Under the pieces are notes generated by a model. The model searched no databases. It was not told where the DNA came from and worked only from the letters and a program-made list of their open reading frames with translations. A stretch of DNA of 64,000 nucleotides from Zychaea mexicana (Eukaryota; Mucoromycota; Mucoromycetes; Mucorales; Lichtheimiaceae): NCBI RefSeq assembly GCF_025766255.1, contig NW_026516682.1, positions 248,001-312,000 on the forward strand, read 5' to 3'. The position numbers and the translations under genes were made by a program. The first letter of the stretch is position 1. Each line of letters starts with the position of its first letter. Of this stretch, positions 1 to 9,722 are shown in pieces.

Positions 1-993
1 GCGTACATTGGAGCGTCAAGCACAATCTTATGTGGCATTAGGTAATGAGACGGTTCATATGCTCCAGTACCTCACCAAAGAAGTCGTCGAACCGTTCATG
101 GTATCAGAAGTGGTGGATCGATTGGCTGCTATGCTTGATTACAACCTTGCACAACTTGTTGGACCCAAGTGCCAAGAGCTAAAGGTTAGTGTTTTTTTAA
201 GGAATATCGCTCCCCACCCCCCATGGCCACCAGAGAATCATGTACTTACTTTCTTGCTCTTCTAACTCCAGGTTAAGAACCGTGAAAAGTATCATTTCCA
301 ACCCCGTGTCTTGCTTTCGGAAATCATCGATATCTACTTACATTTGAGCTGTCCTGCTTTTGTGGAAGCTGTCGCACGTGACGGGCGATCCTACAAAAAG
401 GAATACTTTTCCAAAGCCGCATCGATTCTGCTCAAGCAACGTCTGAAGCATGCAGACGATGTAGCTTCATTGGAAGCATTTGTCAACAAGGTCGAAGAGG
501 CTATCCAATGTGGCGTTGAAGAGGAGGAAGAATTGGGCGATGTTCCGGACGAATTCTTGGGTAAACTATCAGGGGGGGCTTGTATATTTGCCAAGGGGAA
601 CAGAAAATACGTGTTGGTGTTGGTGGGTGGGGAGAGTTTTTTTTTAACTTGTTCCATTTTCTTGCGTCTAGATCCTATTCTTTCCAGCGTGATGGAAGAT
701 CCCGTGCTATTGCCTACCTCAGGCACCATCATTGATCGCAGCACGATCCGTGCACACTTGCTGAGTGATACTCGTGATCCTTTCAGCCGTGCTCCACTCT
801 CGATGGATATGATCCAGCCAGGTATGATAAAAAGACACCCCCGCAAGGAGCTTACTAATACTGTGTTCATCTTTACGTAAAAATAGCGCCCGAGGTGAAA
901 GAACGTATTGACGCATGGAAAGCACAGCAAAAGCTAAAGCGCAGCAAGACTGCGGCCAAAAGCGGTAATGATCCGATGGACACCAGTGCCTAA
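1..993 (+). CDS. UFD2: Ubiquitin conjugation factor E4 (U-box ligase), 3' end only
   Basis: C-terminal part of the E4 ubiquitin chain-elongation factor, which extends ubiquitin chains on substrates handed on by Cdc48/p97. The 5' part lies outside the window. Visible exons are 1-184, 272-560, 672-821 and 887-993, with GT-AG introns and matching phases. The first exons carry the end of the UFD2 core (for example 'YHFQPRVLLSEIIDIYLHLS'). The third exon opens the U-box with 'DPILSSVMEDPVLLPTSGTI' followed by 'DRSTIRAHLLSDTRDPFSR', which is the E2-binding fold without zinc ligands. The protein ends with a short basic tail and 'PMDTSA'. Reading straight through intron 2 or 3 meets stops or non-family residues, which supports the splicing. 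Family assignment is firm. Confidence 0.93.
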
Positions 994-1329
994 AAACCTC
1001 TCCAATGGACCCTTACACACCTGCGCCACTCGTTTGGAAACGTACACTGACGATGTTCGTAATAAAAAATAATGACAAGGGAAAAAGGGACCCTCTGTGT
1101 GTGTGTGTGTGTGTCACATTACCGCCGTTACAGAAAAAAAAAACCAGAAAGGGAGGGATTCTCTGATATTGATTGTTGTATTGGTTATAGGAAAAGGTTA
1201 TACTACGTGTACATACAAATGGATGGATTATTTTTTATAGGTTTTTAAAAAACAGCAAGAGTGTAAAAGGGGAAGAACGGGTTTGAAAGCAGCCAGGGAG
1301 AAGTACTGTCGTCGTTTTTTTTACATGCC
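994..1329. other. Tail-to-tail intergenic region
   Basis: Spacer between the convergent UFD2 and Rho GTPase stops. It holds AATAAAAAATAA-like A-rich sequence near 1060-1072 that could serve UFD2 polyadenylation, and a short (TG)n tract at about 1095-1113. No coding potential seen. Confidence 0.5.
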
Positions 1330-2350
1330 TTAAAGAATATTGCAACGCCACTTGGATCGCTTTATCAATGTTGCTCGGACAGCGGCATCAAACACATCCT
1401 CAACGTTTTCGTTTAATTTTGCAGAACACTCAATGTAATCCAATGCGCCAATTTCACGCGCCATGCTCAACCCCTGCAAAAAAGATCAAGGAAACACATT
1501 AGCACATACATTTACCCCAGATTTCCGCTCGCTTATTATTTACCCTTCCATAGGATACTGGCGTTTGTTGCTCTTTTCGCAACTGTTCCACTGTTGCTGG
1601 GTCTGTTCGCAAATCCTTTTTACAGCCAACCAACAAGTACGGTGTTCCAGAGGCAAAGTGATTTACTTCGGGTACCCACTAACATGGTTGGATATCATAA
1701 CCCCCCAGTCAGTATTTTTCCTTTTGCTTTCACCAACCCCACCCTCCTCCATCCCCAACTGCCAACACAGCAAGTCAACCAACCAGCCAACCTTTTCCGG
1801 GATATTCTCCAACGTTTCCGGTTCTCCAATCGAAAAAGCGATTATGATAACGTCCGAGTCAGGATAAGCAAGTGTGCGCAGGCGATCAAACGTTTCCTGA
1901 CCTGGGAGGAGGGGCAACACAATGAGTTTCTGTCCTGTATTCGATGTGTGCACATGATACGTTTACCTGCTGTATCCCATAGAGAAAGCTCGATTGGTTT
2001 GCCATCCACTTCGACTTCCTTGACTTCTGTGTCAAACACCGTTGGAAGATGCTAATATCGAAACAGGGGCATATATACACCAGCATGAGTTTTTCTTTTT
2101 CCCTTATTTACATGACGGTTTATCGTCGATGCGTGTGCTGTTTCACTGTAATACATACGTATTCCGGGAATTGGTCACGGGAATATACAATAAGCAAACT
2201 TGTTTTGCCTGCTTGAAACAAATCAGCATACACACACACACACACAAGTTTTCTCTTTGGTATTCCTTTCCAACAACTATTATTACCGCAAGCTCCGTCT
2301 CCAATGATAACGAGCTGTTTCTGGATTCGACTGTTGTGTTTTCGAGCCAT
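1330..2350 (-). CDS. Rho-family small GTPase
   Basis: Predicted 195-residue Rho GTPase, a membrane-bound switch for actin, polarity and wall synthesis. Exons on the minus strand: 2350-2287, 2208-2159, 2051-1967, 1901-1792, 1678-1544, 1473-1330; phases match and the sum is 588 nt. Motifs in order: P-loop 'GDGACGKTSLL' (split by intron 1), effector loop '[14 protein letters not shown]', switch II '[14 protein letters not shown]', the Rho insert region, 'GCKKDLR' in place of NKxD (as seen in fungal Rho proteins), 'ECSAK', and the C-terminal CAAX box 'CNIL' after a basic stretch. The final Leu predicts geranylgeranylation. The effector loop has 'FDTEV' where RhoA/Cdc42 have 'FENYV', so the subclass is unclear. 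It is tandem with the SANT gene upstream and convergent with UFD2. Confidence 0.9.
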
Positions 2351-2754
2351 CGTATGAGTTGTTCTCCGGCCAGGAAGAAGTGGGCGTTGAAGAAAGAAGA
2401 AAGAGAGTCAAAAGTGACGCAAAAAAAGAAAATACTCAAGAAGCAGGAAAGGAAAGAAGGAAGAAAAGAAAGTCGCAAGGTGCTCACTCTATTTTTTTAT
2501 GTGGGTGCTGTGCGTGTTTGTGTAATGCACGAAAAGCCAAGACAGCAGCATAATCTACTATTACTATTACTACTACTACGTATACGCGCCATTTTTCTCT
2601 TGAGCATCCACACATATTTGTATTCTTTCTCCTCCCCCTTCTACCTGACCTTGTTTCCATATGTACAAGTTGCTCACTGATATGGCAGGGTACTTAGAGC
2701 AAGTTCGAACGAGCGCACTACCTTGTTAATAACACTCGTCATGCGGACCTTACT

Positions 2755-4162
2755 TTACTCTATTTTATTTTTCGGCTGCGCAAATGCGAGGCTCAGCAGC
2801 AGTGGCGATGGTTGCCTCATTTGGTATGATGTCAGCCCCTCTTCCCTCATATCCTCTCCTTTCAGTGAAAGTTTCAACAAGTACCAAGTATCTGGTTGTA
2901 TCGGTGGATGATGTGCCTGTGTCATTAATGCCAAGGAATGATCGTGAATCTTTAATGTTTGTTTGATATGCATTCGTCGCTGTTGTTTGCAAAGGGTGAT
3001 GAGGGTAAAGTGTTAAAGGAAAAGGAGGAGGAGGAGAAAAGAGGAGATAACTATTTTTATGCTTCGTTTTTGACCACTTCCTATGGAGCCAAACGATCCA
3101 TTGTTGCGTTAGAGAATGAAATAGTCCTCCCCCATCTTGCCCTGTCACCACACTATGCTCTATACAACTTACCTGGAGCTCTTTGACTCGTGCAGGCTGT
3201 ACCTTGCGCATCTGCGCGATCCTGCCTTGTACCTTCTCCAGCTGCTGCTTCAAGTGCCGCAGTTCTTCCTTTTTCGCTTCCAGTAGGAGCACAGGCTACC
3301 AATGACATATCATGACAGCATAACTGTAATCAGATCAAAGGAAATTTTTCCTCCTTGTCCCTTTTCCATTTCCCTAGTCTTGCTAAGCCCCCACTCGTCC
3401 CAAGAAACATGAGCCATCGAATTTACACAACTTACATCTTCAGTTTTTGGAAGTTCGATATCTTTCCATTCCGAGTCGGGCAACTCGTACCTGTTTGTAA
3501 CATTGTGTGTTATAGACTAAGTATGTATATAATCCACAAAGTTATACAAACAGTCCCTTTCTTACATTTCCTTGTTCTTTATCACACGCTGTCGTAGCTC
3601 TTCGCGCGACAATTTGCCGCCCGTGTTGACAATACAGTTGTTCTTTCGTTTGATATCAGGACCTTGGATTTTTGAGTTGCGTTCACCAATCACTTTGGGA
3701 TCAATATGCAGACTCGCAAACTCTATTCATTTATTATTTTTTTTTAGAAAAATTTAAAGTAACCGCACCTCTAGTTGTCATGTCAATTCATGTATACAAT
3801 TACCCGCTGTACTTTGCTGTCCAAGTAATCGTTGCAACTGAAGATTCATTTGTGCGTTGGTTTTACCGGGTAAACAGCCACTGTCGATAATTTTTGCCCA
3901 ATTACCAATGCCAAACTTCATGAGTGCTTTTCGTAGAATTTCGGATTCATCCTGACTCCAGCCTTTCAAATATTAGTTGTGGCATTAGTAGCTGTTGTTG
4001 TTGTCGTTGTCGTTGTTGTTTGCTCGTGGAATACGTTGCGGCACTATGCTTACCTGGTGACAAGGTACAATTCCACAAACTAGCAGAATCGTTGGATCGT
4101 AGCACGTTACGTGCACCGGCCGTCATACTTCTTGGCTTATTCTCGACATTATTTGCTGCCAT
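2755..4162 (-). CDS. SANT/Myb-like domain protein with coiled coil
   Basis: Six-exon model: 4162-4054, 3962-3804, 3722-3566, 3490-3436, 3295-3173, 2916-2755; about 254 residues. The first two exons join to give a SANT/homeodomain-like fold, 'GWSQDESEILRKALMKFGIG' followed by 'NWAKIIDSGCLPGKT' and 'QLQRLLGQQSTA'. The next segment, 'IDPKVIGERNSKIQGPDIKR', is basic and looks strongly conserved. Then comes a heptad-rich helix, 'LEAKKEELRHLKQQLEKVQ'. The last exon (from the acceptor at 2917) is the least certain. SANT proteins usually bind DNA or histone tails; here the role is unknown. It shares a 179-bp divergent promoter with FANCL. I do not recognise a named orthologue. Confidence 0.75.
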
Positions 4163-4341
4163 TTTGTTGTTGCGTTTAGTTAATGTGGTGAACTTGACAG
4201 GAAAAGAGAAAAATGAAAATTAAAAAGAAAGAGAGGCGGACGCGTTCGCGTTTTGTTCCTCCCATTTTGTTCCGCTCACGCGACACAACGTGTCGTCTTC
4301 CTCTCTCTCTCTTTCACACATACAAGCTAACTGCTGGCATA
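4163..4341. promoter_or_regulatory. Shared divergent promoter of SANT gene and FANCL
   Basis: Only 179 bp separate the two start codons. The region is purine-rich on the FANCL side and contains ACGCGT at 4240-4245, followed by more CGCG-type sequence to about 4285. ACGCGT is the core of the fungal MCB element bound by MBF at G1/S, but it also occurs elsewhere in the window, so regulatory meaning is inference. A (CT)n tract follows at about 4302-4314. No clear TATA box. Confidence 0.45.
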
Positions 4342-5970
4342 ATGGCTTTACGACGATTTCCACTCATGACACCAGTCGATGAAGAAGCAAAAGTTTTTCG
4401 AGGATTTCTGCCCGTTCACGTAATTTACTTTTACACGAGCTTTCATTTTCCTTTGTCTGCAAGTAACAACGAAATATCCTACCCCCCCTTTTTTTTTCTG
4501 TTTCAATCTAGAGTGTTGAGTACCTTATTCAAGTACACTTACCTGGAAACAGTGCTGGAGCCCAAGTATATGGTGGCGCTGAACTAAAGCACATGCTTCG
4601 AGAAATGGACGAACAGAAACTGATAAATCGGCTCAACCAGTGTGACGAAATCACGTTATTTCTTTCTGAACTCAAGGCTATGCTCGTAAGTAGACACACA
4701 CAAAAAAAAAGCCAGTAAGATTATTCTTGTGCAATAAAAGGCTCACTTGACCACTTGAAAACACACAGGAAGAACATGAAACGTTCAAAAAGAGCAAAAA
4801 CGGATTGAACTTTTCGGCAACCAAGCGATACAAAGAACTCATGGGCGAGCTAAAACAGATTGGTTTTGACAAAGTATCTCACATCAACGAGGCGATGGAC
4901 CATATTACGTTCAAATTGCAAGATCAAAACGGCCGAGTACACAACGTAAAGACACATATTCCACCCGGTTATCCACTAACACCACTCAAATTGATATTGG
5001 ACGGACCTAGTAGCAATGGCAGTAGCAGTAATAGCATGAACGAGGGCCGTGACAGCAATAAAGATACGACCTTGACAACGACGACAACCCACTCTACATT
5101 GCATGCTGCCATTCTATACTATTACGATTGGATCGAGACCTTTCGCGACTATTTCGTATGTGTGGACGAACTGGATCAGCATGTACGTGTGTTGGATCCA
5201 GATCAACCTACTGGCAAAGACGCCTGGCGACGCGTTGCCCTCAAGGGCCATTGCTCGCTTCATTTGGAACTCGATCCGAAATTTCCGCGCGCTGGACTAA
5301 AGGCAATGCGATTCTATGGAAGTGAAAAGAATATGAAAACGCTTCAGCAATTGTGGGAAAGCCAAGCCGAACAATGGTAATATATATAACTTTCAAAGAT
5401 GAATGGACTCTTTGAGAACAATTTCAGTAACAGTATGTGCCTTACCGAAATCATGAATGCATTAGGAGCAGAGCTGATACACCTTATAAGAACCTGTCGC
5501 GCATATTTGGCGATCGTATGATGACGAAGGTTTCCAACTCACATCACCATCAGCAGGATACGTCGTTTGACGTGGAATGTGCCATTTGCTATGCATACAA
5601 GCTTGAACATCCTGACCTTGGACTGTTAACACCCGATGTGATCTGTATCAACGATCAATGCAACCGTGGATTTCATCCTACCTGTATCTCTGAGGTAAAA
5701 GGGACATCCCTAGTCCAATTAGATCGTACATTAACAGACCATCCAAACATGTTGCACTGACACAAGGGGGGGGGTTTCAGTGGTTACGATCTAATCCAAC
5801 GACTACGCGAAGCTTCAACATTCTTTTCGGAAAATGTCCATACTGTAGCGAGGTATGTGTTTTATTTCTGTTGCTATATACACAAAAGGTAGAATGCATA
5901 GATACTAAATAGATGCGGTATATACACGTGATAATGATCATAGAAAATAACCACAAAAGAGATTCTATAA
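4342..5970 (+). CDS. FANCL: Fanconi anaemia E3 ubiquitin ligase FANCL
   Basis: Predicted 395-residue RING E3 that, in the Fanconi anaemia pathway, monoubiquitinates FANCD2/FANCI at interstrand crosslinks. Exons: 4342-4419, 4512-4685, 4769-5376, 5466-5694, 5781-5852, 5944-5970; all phases match. The N-terminal ELF-like part starts 'LRRFPLMTPVDEEAKVFRGF'. The RWD-like region has 'RYKELMGELKQIGFDKV' and 'HIPPGYPLTP', then a Ser/Thr-rich insert near residues 160-185. The C-terminal RING is unusual in the FANCL way: 'DVECAICYAYKLEH', 'CNRGFHPTCISEWLRS', 'TTTRSFNILFGKCPYCSEK'. The acceptor at 5465 was chosen because it restores W before 'SRADTPYKNLSRIFG', matching the position of W in animal FANCL. 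The stop overlaps the arrestin stop by 6 nt. Identification is confident from the RING and its spacing. Confidence 0.9.
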
Positions 5971-7251
5971 AGCACAAATTTCGTCGTATGCTGGTGGAGG
6001 AACGGCAGACGGAGGAGTGGCAGTAGATGTAGGAGTTCCCATCATCAACAAATGGCTTGTATTGGTATCAGGAACCGACAATAACGACGACGTTGATGCT
6101 GGTGACGAGCTGTATTCTTCATACGGCGGCAAAGTCTGCCAGTAACCTTGGAACGTTTCGTCAGATGAGGTTTTTGGTGAACAACACTGCGAATCCAACA
6201 AGTCGATATCGGCCTGAAACACCAGAGTCTTTGAGCATCTTCGCGTTTCCCTCGGCTGACACAGAACCGGGTAACTGACGACAAAGGACACAAGGATACT
6301 GTGATTGATATAGTAATCCGGACTTTCACGTTTGCAAGTACGGACGAGGTCGTCTTGCATCACGGCCGAAATGCGGTACAGTAATGTGCCTTGCCAGGGT
6401 TCTCGCAAAGCCATTGATTTTCCAGGTGTGAACATACACGATTTGCCATCGAGGACCGGTAAAAGCATGTGCGTGCTTTTGTGCGTCTCCCATTCACCGC
6501 TCTCCTTCTCCCGCACACAGCGCTGTTCGACAAGTTGTGTATAAACGTGCTCGAGACATAGACTGTCAAGATGCGGCGCGATCGACAACGTGATTGGTAA
6601 TAGCTGGCCCATGATAGCAGCCCGTTGATCGATCGTGACACGGTATTGGCACCACCTGGTATGTTGCTTTTGAGAATCCACGGATGATTCGACGTTTTCG
6701 CCGTTTACCAAAACACTCAGCGTTGACGACGAAGGCGGGCGTATCAAGTGGATTGGCTTGGCCACTCGGTGCTTCATGACGGTAATCGACGAGCGACGGG
6801 AGTATTGGATTGACGATACAAGATTATAATCGACATTGATTTGGTCGCAGCGGATAGTACCGGCAAGTCCTGGTGGCAATTGCATCTCAAAAGCAAAGCG
6901 AGTGGTGCCTGGTTGTAGCAATAATGATCGTTGCTGGCTTGTTGATGTTGTTGTTGTTGTTGGATACAAAATAAGCTGGTGATGGGCAATGCGTCGTTGA
7001 TGAACTTTGTAGTTGCTTTGTAATAGCTTAGCGTCGCCTTCGAATAGAACTGCAAGGGATTTGAGGGTATGAGGCCGAGAGACAGTGACACCTATGGAGC
7101 CACGAATAACAGCATCGCCCCGTCGACCATGAAGATGTACAACGGGTTCGAGTAGTTCGATATCCAGGGGTTTGGGATTGGACATAAGTTGTGAAAACAT
7201 GGAATTTGTAGTAGAAAAAGAGAAAAGAGAAGAATTTACAAGGAACGTCAT
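5965..7251 (-). CDS. Alpha-arrestin (ART-like) with two PY motifs
   Basis: Single-exon, up to 428 residues. Arrestin N domain begins at 'LDIELLEPVVHLHGRRGDAV' with 'VLFEGDAKLL' and 'PPGLAGTIRCDQINVDYNL'; the C domain follows ('LPITLSIAPHLDSLCLEHV'). Alpha-arrestins are adaptors that bring Nedd4/Rsp5-type ubiquitin ligases to plasma-membrane transporters. Consistent with this, the C-terminal tail carries 'LPPYEEY' and 'VPPPAYDEI', both PPxY-type ligase-binding motifs, in a Ser/Thr-rich stretch. Several in-frame Met codons precede the arrestin core (residues 1, 18, 23); the start near 'MSNPKPLDIE' is equally plausible. It ends 6 nt inside the FANCL gene, tail to tail. Confidence 0.9.
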   Translation of the reverse strand: MTFLVNSSLFSFSTTNSMFSQLMSNPKPLDIELLEPVVHLHGRRGDAVIRGSIGVTVSRPHTLKSLAVLFEGDAKLLQSNYKVHQRRIAHHQLILYPTTTTTSTSQQRSLLLQPGTTRFAFEMQLPPGLAGTIRCDQINVDYNLVSSIQYSRRSSITVMKHRVAKPIHLIRPPSSSTLSVLVNGENVESSVDSQKQHTRWCQYRVTIDQRAAIMGQLLPITLSIAPHLDSLCLEHVYTQLVEQRCVREKESGEWETHKSTHMLLPVLDGKSCMFTPGKSMALREPWQGTLLYRISAVMQDDLVRTCKRESPDYYINHSILVSFVVSYPVLCQPRETRRCSKTLVFQADIDLLDSQCCSPKTSSDETFQGYWQTLPPYEEYSSSPASTSSLLSVPDTNTSHLLMMGTPTSTATPPSAVPPPAYDEICAL

Positions 7252-7441
7252 CTTAATTAAGAAGATCCCTTTGGGTTATATATGTTTCAACACACACAAC
7301 GCAACACAAATTGGGGTTTTTGTTTATTTATTTTTCTTTTCGTGTGGAGTAAGAAGGCAAAGGGAAAAGGTACAAGTTTTTGGTGCGGGGTAGTGGGCGG
7401 GGCACGGTTTCAGAGTTTATAAATGAAGGAAACAATGCCAA

Positions 7442-8223
7442 TCACAGCAGGTTGTTTTCTTCCAATATCTCTTTAAGCCGCCCGCTCCGATCAAACCGTC
7501 CAAGTTCAGTAGCCCCACCAATGCTTTGACCGTTGACAAACACATTGGGGAATGTGTCACGTCCTGTGTTTTCACCGAGCACCCGTTTAACTTCCACAGC
7601 ATCCGCTAATTATAAAATATTATCCGTTTCGGGTTAATATCCTCTTTTGTTTTTTTTTCTCCACACAGGTATTGCGTCAGAATGTTTGAGTAAGAAGGAG
7701 AAGCGACGATCCCTACCTCTAAGATCCACTTCGACCACGTAGTATGGTACTTTTAAAGGATATTCATTCAAGATTGCTTTTGCTTTCCGAGAATATCTAT
7801 AATGCAAATAAGTATTTTTTTTTCTTTATCTTTTTGATAGTTGGACGCAAGGGAAACGACCACTCACGGGCAGTAAGTCTTTGAAAACACAGTGAGCGGG
7901 TGTGCTCGGATAATGCTTTCGAGTTCAGCTTCCAGTGATTGTTGCTGAGGTATCGGCGGCAAGTCATTGTCCATAGCGGCGATAGCTGCTGCGTCTTGTT
8001 GATCCTGAGACGTCGACGACGACTTGTTGCCAAGTCTAAACGATGCGATTCTTGACACATTACCGAAATGGGCCAATAGCCCAACTGTGAGTAGCATAAG
8101 TATGCCAACACAGCAAAGCACGCGGCTACGAAGTGAAAAGCGGACGTTCCGTCCACGTTGAGCTGAGCCATAACGTTCTTTGGCTTCAATGTCTTGAATC
8201 GATTGTGGTAATGGGGTGCTCAT
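7442..8223 (-). CDS. Membrane-anchored glutaredoxin (Grx6/7-like)
   Basis: Predicted 199 residues from exons 8223-7868, 7796-7717 and 7605-7442. A basic N-terminal tail (about residues 1-42) is followed by one hydrophobic helix, 'VLCCVGILMLLTVGLLAHFG', then a low-complexity linker and a C-terminal glutaredoxin domain. The active site is assembled across intron 1 as 'TYCPYSRKAK'. The GSH-binding 'DTFPNVFVNGQSIGG' and the end 'LKEILEENNLL' follow. CPYS with an N-terminal anchor is the arrangement of yeast Grx6/Grx7, thiol oxidoreductases of the early secretory pathway. The start at 8223 gives Met-Ser-Thr directly before the basic tail; an in-frame Met 24 nt upstream is less likely. Confidence 0.9.
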
Positions 8224-8571
8224 TATTAAAGTATTATATGTATGCAATAATTAAGATTTATGTGAGTGTTTGTAGGGCTAGAACCACATTCAACCTATTA
8301 GCTTTTATGGAGTCTACTACTGCATTGGGACCCCCATTCTTATTTTATACCGGGGTTGGGATTTTGGTGCAACAACAAAAACGATCAGTGACACGTAAAC
8401 TAATAATGCAGATTATACATGTGTATACCGATTGCAGCACATGGCAACAAGCTGTCTCTTTTTTTTTTCAAAGGAAAATCGGATGGGGTATGTTCTGATT
8501 GTTTTTGCGGTGAATAATATAATAGAAGGGAAGAAGAATGTATGTGTATAAAGCAGTAATAAGAACAGGAA

Positions 8572-9439
8572 CTATCTAGAGGCGTAGTCTTCCGCAGATA
8601 CAGGAATCAAGGCATTGGGAACAAGGCGACATTCTGGCCAAAGCTATGTTACGATAAATGTTTAGCATAATCTCACTTTTACTCATTACTTGCTGCAAAG
8701 ATAGAAGTTCTTCACTATATCTTTTTACTTACTCTAGCAAACACACGTCCTCGAATTAATCCCATCGCAACAGGACCATAGTAACGCGAATCCGTCGAGT
8801 TACTCAGATTGTCACCCATCAACCAAACGTGTCCTTCCGGTACCTTTTTAAATCAACAAAGGATTATTAGCAAATCTACCATCACAAGTGTGCCTCTTTT
8901 TTTGTGTTGTTTCCTCACATCAATGTATCTCCGTTCTTCAGCAGTTGGATCGACGCACACATTGTCACCAGGCTGTATCAAAGACAGAATAAAAAGTAGC
9001 GATCAGTATATAGTTGGAAAAAAATGTAACGAAAGCAAACCTATGTATTGCTATCATAATTACCAAGCCAAGGATACGTTTTAACACTGCTCTACCAGGC
9101 GCGGCTGGTGATATGCAAACAACCACGTCACCCATGCGATATCCTCGGAAATGAGGCGTAATATGTTCAACAGCAACGATATCGCCCGTCATGTTGAAGT
9201 TTGGCAGCATGGATGGCCCCATGCACTACATTACAGTTTCATAATCATATTTTAATACAACATTCCCACTATATATAAAACGAGTACGCGTGTCCTGTTC
9301 TGTTGTTAGAATGACTTACAAAAGTGGCTTCAGCTATATACTGGTTGAACACATGGGCAAAGCACATGAATTGGACGGCATAGGCAGCGCCTCGTAATAT
9401 CTTTCCCCCATTCCGCCGGAAATATTGGAAGGGTGCCAT
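8572..9439 (-). CDS. IMP1: Mitochondrial inner membrane protease subunit 1
   Basis: Predicted 172-residue signal-peptidase-like serine protease that removes sorting signals from proteins in the intermembrane space. Exons: 9439-9320, 9225-9064, 8972-8919, 8843-8733, 8643-8572. The N-terminal segment '[20 protein letters not shown]' is the membrane anchor. The catalytic Ser sits in '[10 protein letters not shown]' and the catalytic Lys in '[11 protein letters not shown]'. The family box '[20 protein letters not shown]' follows, then '[13 protein letters not shown]'. The anchor with 'AHVF', and the GPSMLP motif, resemble IMP1/IMMP1L more than IMP2. It lies tandem downstream-to-upstream with the glutaredoxin and is divergent from NRP1 (283 bp between starts). 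Confidence 0.92.
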
Positions 9440-9722
9440 CAGGCAGACCACATGGAAATTATAAGAACGAATTAAAGGTAAAGGAAAAAAAAGGGGGAGC
9501 CGTTCTGTTCCGCCCCCTCTTTTGCAACGGTTACGTGAAGTAAGTGGCAGCTGAGAATAATAATAACACGATTCGTTACGTCTCTCTCTTCGTTCTATGG
9601 TTTTCCAAGCCACTCAAATTCGGAAATCGCAGGCCTCTCTATATTCGCTCGTCTCCGTCTCTCTCTCTTCTATCCTCACTTTCTCATTCTTTTTTTTTTA
9701 AAAAATTAAAAGAAAATCGTTA
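9440..9722. promoter_or_regulatory. Divergent IMP1-NRP1 promoter
   Basis: 283 bp between two start codons. Contains pyrimidine-rich (CT)n stretches (about 9650-9670) and a poly-T/poly-A run at 9690-9710 next to the NRP1 start, typical of nucleosome-poor fungal promoters. No clear TATA box. Confidence 0.4.

Noticed and set aside
391..930. 179-codon minus frame across UFD2
   Set aside because: Antisense to UFD2 exons and introns; no motif and no splice logic.
2042..2680. 212-codon plus frame
   Set aside because: Antisense to the Rho GTPase 5' exons and leader, low-complexity Lys/Leu/Ser composition.
5377..5433. FANCL acceptors at 5427 or 5433
   Set aside because: Both give a frame that stops before the RING; the acceptor at 5465 keeps phase and restores the conserved Trp.
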